Position numbers and translations under genes: made by a program. The notes under the pieces are model-generated. The model worked only from the letters and a program-made list of their open reading frames with translations, did not search any database and was not told the origin of the DNA. Of a DNA stretch of 64,000 bases, positions 1-11,590 are shown piece after piece (position 1 is the first letter of the stretch; each line of letters starts with the position of its first letter). Source of the stretch: Dillenia suffruticosa (taxonomy: Eukaryota; Streptophyta; Magnoliopsida; Dilleniales; Dilleniaceae); the NCBI GenBank assembly GCA_033439265.1, contig JAVTVX010000002.1:9832174-9896173 (forward strand), in the 5' to 3' direction.

Positions 1-123
1 GGTAGTTTCTTGAATCATACCATTTGTCTGTGTTCCTTTTTTCCCCTCCTTTTTTAGGTTAGTTGAATTCTGCTTAAATATACTTCTTTCGTAAATGTTT
101 TGTGGTGTTGTTGACTGGTGTAG

Positions 124-458
<335 letters not shown>

Positions 459-1041
459 TGTATCTTCATCAACTTTTGTGATGCCCCAATCTCAACAGTT
501 TGCAGTTATATTAACTACAATGGTCCCTTTTGAAAAATAGTGTTAAAATTCCTAGGAAATTACTGTTCAATTTCTAGGACTCTATTTTTGTATGTAGTTT
601 GTTGTTTAGGCAACTTTTGTTGCTAAAAGGTGCTCTAATGCACCCAATTGTGTATGGTATTGATGTTATAACACCAAACGTGATGTCTACTTACTATTTT
701 CAGTTATAAGTTATTTTCAAAACATTCTTGTTTATAATTTCTGTTGTCTCCTCTCATGCAAAACTTTTCTACAAGTTTTTGTTAGGAGTTTTATTATTTT
801 CCTTATATAATCTCCACTATCTCACGTTGCCACTTTTATTGTTTTCATCTTTTGTTAACAGTTTTTATTTTTTTTATAAAATACTTTTATTAAGAGTTTT
901 AATTATATAATTTCTTATAATTTATTAAGTTTTCAATGTAAAATTGTGAAAAAAAATTTATGATTGTTTGTAGCTGTTATGGTATGAAATTCAGGGTACC
1001 TATCGGGCATATTTAACTTCACCGTGTGTAAGCACGGTGTT
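459..1041. other. AT-rich spacer, no feature
   Basis: AT-rich DNA between the kinase fragment and the retrotransposon. I see no coding similarity or structured repeat. Confidence 0.6.
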
Positions 1042-1046
1042 CATCT
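1042..1046. repeat. Target-site duplication CATCT (left)
   Basis: The five bases CATCT directly precede the terminal TG at 1047. The identical five bases stand at 10935-10939, directly after the other end of the element. A perfect 5-bp duplication is the expected signature of Ty3/Gypsy integration. Confidence 0.9.
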
Positions 1047-3064
1047 TGTCACGCCCCAAACCGGGATCGTGAACAGCCGCCCGTTGCCCTAAGATGCTGA
1101 CTACATTTTTACAGAAAATCGGACAGAACCTCCCCATAAATCGGAGGTTTCCCTTGTACAATTAAACCTGTATAATCAAAATCAATCTATAATTTAAGTA
1201 AATGGTCATCCCGGCCTCTCCAAAATCAATAAATACCACCGTCAGCATCCAGAACAACGTAAGGCTACAAGTTTCTAACAGTCCTAGTCACAGACCTCTA
1301 CTATCCTGCCCAACTAGAGCATGAGCAGCCGTTATACCGAGCGGACCTAAGTTTATACAATGGATAACACATTTCCCAAGTAACATTCAAATACGTACAA
1401 TTGCCTCAATGTAAATGAAATATAAGAGTTAAACTATACAGTCATCCCAAAATAAGTACATGGCCAACTACGGACCTCTATGTCAAGACCTCGCAGGGTC
1501 GAAGCTAAATTTAAAGTAAATCTTACCGTCGGAAATACCAACTCCGCTCTAGAGCCTGTAACGTCGCTCTATCACAATAAACCTGTCTGAGGAGAGACAA
1601 TAGAGGGGTGAGTATCATGGGAAGATACTCAGTGAGTGATGGGGATAATATCCAGCATAAATAGCATAGGTAAACAATTGGAGTGTCAAATAACATCATT
1701 TGAAACAAAAATTTACATTTCACGACAAAACACGATATATTTAACAAATTTGAAATCATTTAACCAATCACACGATAACAAGCATATATGCATTCATTTA
1801 AAATCAAGTAATGTCAGAGCGAGCCAAAAATAGTCCCGGCAAAGGTCAACCGTGACCAAGGACAGGCGCGTCGGGGGTTTTTATTATGCATAGACTTTAA
1901 AACGCTCTCTACCCCGACGTTGGCCATGAGCTCGCTGGGGCCAACTCATCAACGTGTATAGGACCCCGCCCGGTGCTAGACGGTGGCGTCACACATGTCC
2001 TCCCCCTACGTGGGTTCAACCGGCCGCGCCTATAGCCTTTAGAATAAATGACGTTTGCGGATACCTCCTGCAGAAGCGTATCCGGGCAACCCGTGCCTCT
2101 ACAAATGCCCTTCGTAGCTACGGAATCATCATAGTATCACAAGGGCACAACGTCCCATAGTATCACAAGGGCATAACGTCCCACAAGTATCATCACATCA
2201 TCACATAACTAGTGGGCATCCAACCCACGTAGTTCATCAAAAACATTTTAAATTTGCGTGCCAATACGTCTCTTCAATTCATTTCAAAACAGCATATCAA
2301 TGCAACGGTATAAAATGAAATTTATACATTTTCAAGTAATGGCACAATTATTGTTTCATTTCAAACCATGGATGCATAGTCATTGTAAATATAATTCAAG
2401 ACACTCCAAAAATCACAAAACAGATTTCTAAATTTAATATCACACGTCAACGAATGCATATCAAAGCATGTTTTATCGAAAATGCGACAGAAAATACGTT
2501 TTACTATTTTATACAAGAGATTAGAGTCCTACTCACAGTCTACGGGAGGGAAGTCACTCCCTACTGACAAGCCAAATCGGATCTGACCACTCGAGTCTCC
2601 AAAAGATCAACCTAAATCAGATTATCAACATTTAATATCAAATAAAAGTCAAATCAGGGATTTTCAATTTGTCCCTTCCAAATTTCTCCCACCTAATTTA
2701 CAAAACTTCGTTATAGATTCTCGTTTCCTCAATTTCGAATCATCTGACTCACCAATGGTCAAATTTCTAATATTTATCATTTTTTTGTCTATTTTTCCTC
2801 GAATTTCACACATTTCAATATATTATGTAACTCTCGATCTAAATTCGACCTAATTTCGATAGAATTAATTCAAATGTTGAAAATGTTGCATTTCTCTCAC
2901 CTAGGGTTTCTCGGATTTCCGGATCTAGCTTTCGTTCGCCCGTCAACCTGGTCTAAAACCTGTAATATTACCAAATTTCAATTATATTAGAAACAACTAA
3001 ATTTCTAACACTAAACCCTAGGACTTCAACCAAATATAGTCGTTACCTGCAATACAGAAGACGC

Positions 3065-3815
3065 AGGTGAACTCTCGAAGGGAAAGCCGGTCGCGGGCTC
3101 GCGGGCCGTCACGAGCTCGCGGGCCGGCGGGCCGGCAGGCTAGCGGGCTGGTCCGCTGGTGGCTCGCGGCTCTCAGCCCGGCTTGCTGGCCGCAGCGGGC
3201 TTCGCGGGTTGCAGTGGGCCACGGCTGGACTGGTCCTTGGGCCGCTGTTGGGCTCGCCGCTGGTGGGTTGGCCCACTCACGGGCTAGGGCTCGCTCTCGC
3301 GAGCTGGAACGCGCGCTCGCGAGCTGAGGCGCGCGCTCAGGACAGGATCGCGTGCTGTGAGGTGCGCGCGCTCGCGCAGATGGGTCTCGTGCTCTGCGCA
3401 CTGTGCTCGCGCAGGGGCGCGCAGGCTAGGTCGCGGGAGATAGCGCAGGCTGGGTCGCGGGAGATCGCGCGCTGTGGTGCGCTGGGCTCGCGCGCTGTGG
3501 CGCGCTGGGCTCGCGTGCTGGCTGGCGGGAGATCGCGCTGGGCCGCGCTGAGCTCGCGCGCTGGGCGGCGCTGGGCTCGCGCGCTGGGCCGCGCTGGGCT
3601 GTGCTGGGCTCGCGCGCTGGGCTGCGCACTGGCTCGTGCTGAGTCGCGCGCTGGCTTGCGCGCTGGGCCTTCCGCTGGCTCGCGCGCTAGGCCGTGATAG
3701 CTCGAGGCGGCAGCGCTCGCGGGAGGGCCGATCTGCGCAGTGGCGTGCTCGCGGGAAGGAGGTCGCGCTGTGGCTTGGTGCGGTGGCGGAAGGGAGAGGC
3801 CGCAGCGGAGGAGAA
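3065..3815. repeat. GC-rich low-complexity core of the LTR
   Basis: About 750 bp of very GC-rich DNA built from degenerate copies of short words such as GCTGGGCTCGCGC, densest at 3480-3700. The same block lies at about 10110-10790 in the other LTR, with some words gained or lost, so it is the main source of the LTR length difference. Dense CGCG and GCGAGC words make long open frames on both strands. It stands out sharply from the AT-rich surroundings. Confidence 0.8.
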
Positions 3816-3868
3816 GAGGAGAAAGAGGGAAAGAGGGAGAGAGAGAGAGAGAGAGAGGGAAAAGAGAG

Positions 3869-3890
3869 ATTGGGGCTTTTTAGCCCCAAT
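3869..3890. other. Perfect hairpin in LTR
   Basis: A 9-bp perfect inverted repeat, ATTGGGGCT and AGCCCCAAT, with a 4-nt T loop. It is repeated at 10869-10890 in the other LTR. It lies near the U3 start in element orientation, next to a GA tract. Its function is unknown. Confidence 0.7.
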
Positions 3891-3933
3891 CCCGAAATTT
3901 TAATTAAATTTTTTTTTTTTTTATGATGTTACA

Positions 3934-3951
3934 TTTTCTAACCCCCTAAAA
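3934..3951 (-). other. Candidate polypurine tract
   Basis: On the minus strand a purine-rich run, TTTTAGGGGGTTAGAAAA, abuts the first base of the 3' LTR. This is where second-strand DNA priming starts in LTR retrotransposons. Two near-copies of its core lie in the leader at 7815-7828 and 7914-7928. Confidence 0.65.
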
Positions 3952-4001
3952 ACAAGTTTCGTCCTCGAAACTAAAAGAAATCTATGCAGAAAATGAATGG
4001 G

Positions 4002-4945
4002 GTATTGTCTTCTCATGGCCTCCTCGGATTCCCAAGTTTCTTCTTCGACCTGATCGTTGCGCCATTGCACTCAGACAAGAGATACCTCCCTGCTCCGTAG
4101 CTACCGGGTCTGCTGGTCAAGTATGGCCATAGGCTAAACAAGTAAGCTCACGTCCTCTCGCATTTCTATCGGTGGAAGCTCCAAAATGTGTGAAGGACCT
4201 GAGAGGTACTTCCTCAACACGGATACATGGAAGGCATCATGGATCCGAAATAGTTCATCTGGTAGCTCTAGCATGTATGCCACGCTCCCAACCCTATTGA
4301 GGATACGGAACGGGCCAATGTACCTGGGGCTCAACTTGCCCCGCTGCCGATGTCGTACTAGTCCCCTCAAGGGAGAAATCCTCGAGAACACCATATCGCC
4401 CACCTCAAACTCTAAAGGTCGGCGTCTTCGATCCGCATATGCCCTCTATCTGTCTTGGGCGGCTTTCATCCGCTCGCGGATCACTCTGACCTTTTCTTTA
4501 ATCTCCTCGACTAGCTCAACAGTGGTAAGGCGTCTCTCGCCTACCTCATTCCAGCACAACGGGGTACGACACTTCCTACCGTAGAGTGCCCCATAGGGTG
4601 GCATGCCGATGCTAGCCTGATAACTATTATTATACGCAAACTCCATCAGCGGTAAATGCCTATACCAACTACCCCGAAAATCCATAACACAAACCTGAAG
4701 TAAATCCTCGAGCGTCTGAATGGTCCTCTCCGACTGACCATCTGCCTGTGGGTGATATGTTATACTAAAACTAGGCCGCGTGCCCAAAGCCTCTTGCATT
4801 CTGGGCTCATCACGCTTCTGCTGTGATTAAGGAGAAAATGTACGGACTGAGTAAATTTATTAGCTATCACCCAAATGGCATCATACTGTGCCAAAGTCTG
4901 ATTCACTCTACTACGAAGTCTATCGTGACATACTCCCACTCCCAC
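4002..4945 (-). pseudogene. Integrase core, C-terminal domain and chromodomain (Tekay-like), broken
   Basis: Read on the minus strand. A block around 4945-4830 carries the start of the integrase catalytic core (YDAIWVIANKFTQSVHFL). A gap follows where the middle of the core should be. The rest resumes at about 4799 with YHPQADGQSERTIQTLEDLL and FAYNNSYQASIGMPPYGALYG. After one stop near 4443 comes the integrase C-terminal domain (4403-4134), with KLSPRYIGPFRILNRVG and the FHVSVLRKYL motif. The tail at 4130-4002 reads VQWRND..EEETWESEEAMRRQYP, a chromodomain-like end interrupted by three stops. In intact relatives this protein inserts the cDNA and targets chromatin. This copy cannot encode it. 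Confidence 0.88.
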
Positions 4946-5044
4946 TCAAGAATGGGAAAACAAAACAAAAAAAAAAACTGTGAAGTACCAGCTAAACGCT
5001 GGTGCTCGGCTTATTACCTATTGGCGAGCTAAACATCTTGCCAC

Positions 5045-5345
5045 AAAATCCTCAATCTCTCGTTTCATGTTAGGCCACCAATAACTATCCCGAATAGCCC
5101 AATACATCTTGGTACTACCTGGATGAATGCTTAAGTTGAGCAGTGTGCCTCCTTAAGTATGGCCTTGCGGAAATCAACGTCAACTAAAATGCAAATCCGT
5201 TCTCTAAATACTATCTATCCGTTCTCTCGGAATCCGAAGTCTCTGACATGGTTGAACAAGGTCTGTCTGTCCTCATGTCTGGCTAATGATGCTTCTCACA
5301 CATCATTAACCACACTGACTCCTAATGTACGGAGTCCCACCAATA
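5045..5345 (-). pseudogene. Integrase N-terminal (zinc-binding) region remnant
   Basis: The minus-strand translation contains a run like [20 protein letters not shown] followed by HSS-RYYQD and a degraded HETRD block. It resembles the stretch before the HHCC zinc-binding domain of Gypsy integrases. It carries several stops. It follows the reverse transcriptase remnant by only a couple of hundred bases, so the roughly 900 bp that would hold the RNase H domain are missing. Confidence 0.6.
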
Positions 5346-5409
5346 AAGAGGGGTAAGCACTCTCTTTGCCGTCTGAGAGTAAGATACTTAGCATGCTCCT
5401 CAACACTCT

Positions 5410-6212
5410 GCAAGCTGACTAGGATGTCATCAGTGGAAACGATAACAAATCGATCTAGAAAATTCATAAAAGACCCGATCTATTCGGTCCATAAATGCAG
5501 CTAGGACATTGGTCAGCTCAAATGGCATGACCAAGGACTCAAAGTGTCCATGCTGATACGGAATGCGATTTTTGGACAGATCCTCAATTCTAACCCGTAA
5601 CCGAGTATAACGTGATCGAAGATTTATCTTCGAAAAGACCTTATCACCGAGAAGCTGATCAAGCAAATCATCGATGTGGGAAAATGAATATCAATCCTTG
5701 GTAGTGACCTTAGTCAACTGTCAATAATCCATAACAAGTTTAAGTATTCTATATTTCTTCTTTAACAATTATACCGAAGCACCCTAAGGTGTGGTGCTTG
5801 GATGGATGAATTATTTATCAAACAATTTCTGTAGTTAAATCTTGAGCTCTCTCAGCTCAAATGGTACCATTCTATATAGCGGAATAGAAATAAGAGTAAT
5901 CCTTAGAGCCAGATCAATCTCAAAATTGAACTTCCGAATCAATGATAATTAGGGTGGCTCCTCATGAAATACTTCCGAAAACTTCTGTACCACCAGAATC
6001 TCATCAAGTCTCGGATTCTGTATGGTGGTATCGATCATATGTGTCAGGTCTGTCATACATCCCCGACGTATTATACGTCTGGCTTTCCTCACTAATACAA
6101 TACCACGAGGTAACACCCGTCTCTCACTCACAAACGTCAGTGGTAGCCCTTCAGGCCTCCAAAAATCGTCTTTCTTGATAAAACAGTCTAAGAAAACTCT
6201 ATAAGTATACAA
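5410..6212 (-). pseudogene. Reverse transcriptase (Ty3/Gypsy), broken
   Basis: The minus strand shows, in order: the linker after protease (ILVVQKFSEVFHEEPP), the fingers region with ELRELKIQLQKLFDK, the palm entry DDLLDQLLGDKVFSKINLRS, then YQHGHFESLVMPFELTN, and finally a STDDILVS motif that matches the catalytic aspartate pair (the family usually has F/Y-x-DD). At least five stops interrupt the run between about 5950 and 5660. The longest clean piece is 5430-5666. The domain order and catalytic motif make the identity secure. The stops make it non-functional. Confidence 0.88.
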
Positions 6213-6229
6213 TTAATCTATCTCTAAGA

Positions 6230-6480
6230 TGGCATCGAAATCTGTCATATCCGGTGGGATCAGATTTGCTCTCAGCACTGTCCCACCTGCCATGACATCA
6301 TACTCTCTATATACGAATCTCTAACCAACTGCTCACCAAGAGGAGCGACAACTAATAGCTCCTCATCAAGTAACGATAACAGCCCAACCGACTGTTGAGC
6401 GAAAGAAACTCTCACATAGAATTAGTTCGACCTTGTGCCAATAAGAACACAAACGTCGACTCCATGTATTTCCATAGCAC
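6230..6480 (-). pseudogene. Possible protease remnant
   Basis: The minus-strand translation includes VDVCVLIGTRSN and later ELLVVAPLGEQLV. These echo the active-site and flap regions of Gypsy proteases (family form: ..LIDSG.. and ..V.TPLG..). The catalytic aspartate context is not preserved and there are stops. A simple A/T-rich insert (6486-6546) lies upstream in element order. Confidence 0.4.
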
Positions 6481-6939
6481 CAAGATTCAAAAAATATATA
6501 TATATAAATAAATAAAATAAATAAAAATAAAAATAAAAATAAAAAGAATTTACTAAGAGTACGGAAAGAATAGGGATATACACCTGTATATCAAAATAGT
6601 TAAAGCTCTAGTACTATAACAATCATGTCTGTACATATCATCACAAAATACACGATTTCAAAGGAAACAGTGCATAAGGACCTCTAAACGGAAGGATCCG
6701 CAGGAGGATTACCCATGATCATATCTGGGTTCGCCATATCGTTCTCCTGAGTCACCGCATACACAAGGGCGTGCACCCTCAACTAATCTCGTGAAAACCT
6801 AATACTATATTGCTCCCGGCTGCAGTCCGTGGAGCAGTGTTACTAGAATGCGCAGGTGTTCCCTGCTATTCTACGCGTGGTGTATTCCGATGACTCGAAG
6901 CCAACTAACCTCTAAGTCACAAATCAGGGTATAAAGTCC

Positions 6940-7741
6940 TGATATGTCCCGGCTTCTCATAGTGGAAGCATGTAATAAGTGCTCTACATTTTTATTCGAG
7001 CGTGGTGCTTGCCACATATGCGGCAAAGAAAAGGTCACTGAGCAGTAGCCTAACTCATGGCACTAGGACTGGTGATATAACCACCGGGGATATGGTCCCG
7101 CTAAAACTCCGTGAAATATTTGCGGTCGAATTCCATTAGGAAATCGCTTTGCGGTAATGGCTTATAGCCTCATCGCAAATAGCCTCCCATCAAGTGAGGG
7201 CTTCCCTATCGAATAGTCTCTCAGTTACTCGTAGACTATACTCCTCGCGCAAGCCTAGATCTATCAAGATCCGTCGGATTCAGTTGACTCAGTGTTTTGC
7301 TACCGTAACATCACCAAGTCCAAAAATCTGTGCATCCCATCTGTCGAGCTACCGTGACTAGCTGGGTCAACTCGGTGATGCACCTAAGTATGGCGCAATT
7401 ATTATAACTCAGATTCGAAACTGTAAGAAGAACGGCCACCGATGGACGATTTGGTGCCACTTGAGTAAGAACTACTGTAGGAGAAATAAGCGCAGCCGTA
7501 GAAATCGGCATTGCCATCAAAGGTGATGGGGTGACATCTGGACCCCATGTGCCGTGTACCACTCGTACACTTGCCCGAAAATATCAAGAGTAAATGGTGG
7601 AGACGTTGGTAAAATAGCCGGTTGAGAAGGTGCTGGAGAAAACACACCTTGAGGATGTATTCTTCGGCACCGAAAGGGGCGCCAGAAATGAGGAAGTATC
7701 CTCGCTCTCTTTAAGTGAATCAGGGAGTACATATCTAGCAC
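6940..7741 (-). pseudogene. Gag remnant with degraded zinc knuckle
   Basis: In the expected gag position on the minus strand I see FDRKYFTEF near 7100, as in plant retrotransposon gag proteins. Near 6940-6980 is CFHYEKPGHIRT, which looks like a CCHC knuckle whose second cysteine has become tyrosine. Frames at 7311-7741 are open but frameshifted against each other. Gag would form the particle coat. This copy is broken. Confidence 0.55.
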
Positions 7742-8083
7742 TCCATGTAATCGTCATAGTTCCACAATATAAGAATTCTCATTAGGCATTGTTCAAGGAT
7801 TAGGGTTAGTACAACTAACCCCCTAAAATGAATGAAATCATCAATTTAAGAACCATCTCCATTGGTTCCTTCTTTGAAAATGAAGAAATGCTAGGTTAGA
7901 TAAGAATTAGTATCTAACCCCCTAAAATAGATAAACTCAATTCCTAAGACCATATGCGGGGATATAAATGACTGTATGAAACTCTCATGCATTGAGGACT
8001 TTAAACACAAACACACTCGGGAATATTTTTTAGATTTTCTTCCTATATAGCGCTCAACCTAAAGGCTCTGATACCAATAGAAC
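7742..8083 (-). other. 5' leader of the Tekay-like element
   Basis: Untranslated leader between the 5' LTR and gag in element orientation. It contains the primer-binding site and two copies of CTAACCCCCTAAAA (plus strand), which also occurs in the polypurine tract. Confidence 0.6.
8064..8076 (-). other. Primer-binding site for initiator methionine tRNA
   Basis: The minus strand reads TGGTATCAGAGCC seven bases inside the 5' LTR. This is the classical complement of the plant tRNA-iMet 3' end used to prime reverse transcription. It also proves that the element runs right to left. Confidence 0.92.
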
Positions 8084-10799
8084 TGTCACGCCCCAAACCG
8101 GGATCGTGAACAGCCGCCCGTTGCCCTAAGATGCCGGCTGTATTTTTACAGAAAATCGAACAGAACCTCCCCATAAATCGGAGGTTTCCCGTGTACAATT
8201 AAACCTGTATAATCAAAATCAATCTATAATTTAAGTAAATGGTCATCCCGGCCTCTCCAAAATCAATAAATACCACCGCCAGCATCCAAAACAACGCAAG
8301 GCTACAAGTTTCTAACAGTCCTAGCCACAGACCTCTACTATCCTGCCCAACTAGAGCATGAGCAGCCGCTATACCGAGCGGACCTAAGTTTATACAATGG
8401 ATAACACATTTCCCAAGTAACATTCAAATACGTACAATTGCCTCAATGCAAATGAAATATGAGAGTTAAACTATACAGTCATCCCAAAATAAGTACATGG
8501 CCAACTACGGACCTCTATGTCAAGACCTCGCAGGGTCGAAGCTAAATTTAAAGTAAATCTTACCGTCGGAAATACCAACTCCGCTCTAGAGCCTGTAACG
8601 TCGCTCTATCACAATAAACCTGTCTGAGGAGAGAAAATAGAGGGGTGAGTATCATGGGAAGATACTCAGTGAGTGAGGGGGATAATATCCAACATAAATA
8701 GCATAGGTGAACAATTGGAGTGTCAAATAATATCATTTGAAACAAAAATTTACATTTCACGACAAAACACGATATGTTTAACAAATTTGAAATCATTTAA
8801 CCAATCACACGATAACAAGCATATATGCATCCATTTAAAATCAAGTAATGTCAGAGCGAGCCAAAAATAGTCCCGGCAAAGGTCAACCGTGACCAAGGAC
8901 AGGCGCGTCGGGGGTTTTTATTATGCATAGACTTTAAAATGCTCTCTACCCCGACGTTGGCCATGAGCTCGCTGGGGCCAACTCATCAACGTGTATAGGA
9001 CCCCGCCCGGTGCTAGACGGTGGCGTCACACATGTCCTCCCCCTACGTGGGTTCAACCGGCCGTGCCTATAGCCTTTAGAATAAATGACGTTTGCGGATA
9101 CCTCCTGCAGAAGCGTATCCGGGCAACCCGTGCCTCTACAAACGCCCTTCGTAGCTACGGAATCATCATAGTATCACAAGGGCACAACGTCCCATAGTAT
9201 CACAAGGGCACAACGTCCCACAAGTATCATCACATCATCACATAACTAGTGGGCATCCAACCCACGTAGTTCATCAAAAACATTTTAAATTTGCGTGCCA
9301 ATACGTCTTTTCAATTCATTTCAAAACAGCATATCAATGCAACGGTATAAAATGAAATTTATACATTTTCAAGTAATGGCACAATTATTGTTTCATTTCA
9401 AACCATGGATGCATAGTCATTGTAAATATAATTCAAGACACTCCAAAAATCACAAAACAGATTTCTAAATTTAATATCACACGTCAACGAATGCATATCA
9501 AAGCATGTTTTATCGAAAATGCGACAGAAAATACGTTTTACTATTTTATACAAGAGATTAGAGTCCCACTCACAGTCTACGGGAGGGAAGTCACTCCCTA
9601 CTGACAAGCCAAATCGGATCTGACCGCTCGAGTCTCCAAAAGATCAACCTAAATCAGATTATCAACATTTAATATCAAATAAAAGCCAAATCAGGGATTT
9701 TCAATTTGTCCCTTCCAAATTTCTCCCACCTAATTTACAAAACTTCGTTATAGATTCTCGTTTCCTCAATTTCGAATCATCTGACTCACAAATGGTCAAA
9801 TTTCTAATATTTATCATTTTTTTGTCTATTTTTCCTCGAATTTCACACATTTCAATATATTATGTAACTCTCGATCTAAATTCGACCTAATTTCGATAGA
9901 ATTAATTCAAATGTTGAAAATGTTGCATTTCTCTCACCTAGGGTTTCTCGGATTTCCGGATCTAGCTTTCGTTCGCCCGTCAACCTGGTCTAAAACCTGT
10001 AATATTACCAAATTTCAATTATATTAGAAACAACTAAATTTCTAACACCAAACCCTAGGATTTCAACCAAATATAGTCGTTACCTGTAATAGAGAAGACG
10101 CAGGTGAACTCTCGAAGGGGAAAGCCGGTCGCGGGCTCGCGGGCCGTCCGAGCTCGCGGGCCGGCGGGCCGGCGGGCCGGCAGGCTAGCGGGCTGGTCCG
10201 CTGGTGGCTCGCGGCTCTCAGCCCGGCTTGCTGGCCGCAGCGGGCTTCGCGGGTTGTAGTGGGCCGCGGCTGGACTGGGCCTTGGGCCGCTGTTGGACTC
10301 GCCGCTGGTGGGTTGGCCCGCTCACGGGCTAGGGCTCGCTCTCGCGAGCTGGAACGCACGCTCGCGAGCTGAGGCGCGCGCTCAGGACAGGATCGCGTGC
10401 TGTGAGGTGCGCGCGCTCGCGCAGATGGGTCTCGTGCTCTGCGCACTGTGCTCGCGCAGGGGCGCACAGGCTAGGTCGCGGGAGATAGCGCAGGCTGGGT
10501 CGCGGGAGATCACGCGCTGGGCTCGCGCGCTGGCTCGCGGGAGATCGCGAGCTGTAGCGCGCTGGGCCGCGCTAAGCTCGCGCGCTGGGCCGCGCTAAGC
10601 TCGCGCGCTGGGCGGCACTGGGCTCGCGCGCTGGGCCGCGCTGGGCTCGCGCGCTGGGCCGTGATAGCTCGAGGCGGCAGCGCTCGCGGGAGGGCCGATC
10701 TGCGCAGTGGCGTGCTCGCGGGAAGGAGGTCGCGCTGTGGCTTGGTGCGGTGGCGGAAGGGAGAGGCCGCAGCGGAGGAGAAGAGGAGAAAGAGGGAAA

Positions 10800-10840
<41 letters not shown>

Positions 10841-10934
10841 GAGAGATTGGGAGAGAGGGAAAAGAGAGATTGGGGCTTTTTAGCCCCAATCCCGAAATTT
10901 TAATTAAAATTTTTTTTTTTTTTATGATGTTACA
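8084..10934 (-). repeat. 5' LTR of the Tekay-like element
   Basis: 2851 bp matching 1047-3933. Differences are mostly C/T or A/G transitions, clustered in the first kilobase, plus indels in the GC-rich core and in the GA tract (10805-10860). Promoter and R/U5 boundaries could not be placed. Confidence 0.93.
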
Positions 10935-10939
10935 CATCT
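10935..10939. repeat. Target-site duplication CATCT (right)
   Basis: Exact partner of 1042-1046, immediately outside the LTR end at 10934. Confidence 0.9.
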
Positions 10940-10958
10940 CCTAGTTCTATATAATATA

Positions 10959-11590
10959 GTTGTAGTAATAGTAGTCTTGCCTTACAACTCAAAAAACATA
11001 GATCATACAAATAGTTTTTTTTCCATTTTAATATAAATTATTGAATTTGTTAATTTTTATTTTTATACAATTTTAAATGATAAAAGTCTTAATAAGTTTA
11101 TTTAAGTAAAAATATTAATAATATTGTTTTGGTTCATCATTTAATATTTTCACAAATTATGTTATAATTTAATATTTTATTTAAATAAATATCAAATATC
11201 TAAATATATTATTTTTAATATTTAAAAATATTGAATATTCGAATAAGGTGGTATGCATGGTTCTACTTTGCAAAAAAGTTGCTAGTTGTAGTAGTTCAGT
11301 TCTGCGTTACAACTCAAACAATATAAATCTCAAACAACATAAATCATATAAATATTTTTTCCATTTTAATAAAAAATATGTGTTAATTTCTATTCTCATA
11401 TAATTTTAAATGATAAAAATATTTAAAAGTCTATTTAAATAAAAATATTAATAATATTATCTTGGTTCATCATTTAATATTTTAACATTTTATGTTATAA
11501 TTTCATATTTTATTTAAATAAATATCAAATATCAAAATAAATTATTTTTAATATTCCAAAAAATTGAATATTCAAATAACAAAGTGGTAC
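10959..11590. repeat. Tandem repeat, about 326-bp unit, two diverged copies
   Basis: Copy 1 begins GTTGTAGTAATAG at 10959 and copy 2 begins GTTGTAGTAGTTC at 11285. Both continue through TTACAACTCAAA, CAATTTTAAATGATAAAA, TTGGTTCATCATTTAATATTTT and end near GTGGTA. A partial third copy is recognisable at about 11990-12130 and 12195-12260. AT-rich and non-coding. Confidence 0.8.

Larger units (their letters stand above)
1047..3933 (-). repeat. 3' LTR of the Tekay-like element
   Basis: 2887 bp, almost identical to 8084-10934. On the plus strand it starts TGTCACGCCCC and ends GATGTTACA. In element orientation it therefore starts TGTAACATC and ends GGGGCGTGACA. It contains a GA tract, a short hairpin and a 700-bp GC-rich low-complexity core. 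The reading frames of 60-200 codons inside it are compositional and not genes. Confidence 0.93.
1047..10934 (-). mobile_element. Tekay-like Ty3/Gypsy LTR retrotransposon, complete but coding-defective
   Basis: A 9.9-kb element oriented on the minus strand. It has two LTRs of about 2.9 kb that begin TG and end CA, a 5-bp target duplication, a tRNA-iMet primer-binding site next to the 5' LTR (8064-8076) and a purine-rich tract next to the 3' LTR. The internal region is only 4150 bp. In element order it holds gag remnants, traces of protease, reverse transcriptase, integrase and an integrase-linked chromodomain-like tail, which is the order and chromodomain type of Tekay/Del chromoviruses. Every domain has stops or frameshifts, RNase H is missing, and part of the integrase core is lost. 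The LTRs differ by only a few percent by eye, mostly by transitions. Confidence 0.93.

Noticed and set aside
1523..2160. Open frames conserved in both LTR copies (also 8560-9197)
   Set aside because: They are conserved only because the LTRs are near-identical. No domain, and no codon-level constraint visible.
3018..3926. Open frames of 60-200 codons on both strands in the LTR
   Set aside because: Composed of Arg/Ala/Ser-rich low-complexity peptides from the CG-rich repeat, overlapping on both strands and shifted by indels in the other LTR (10063-10944).
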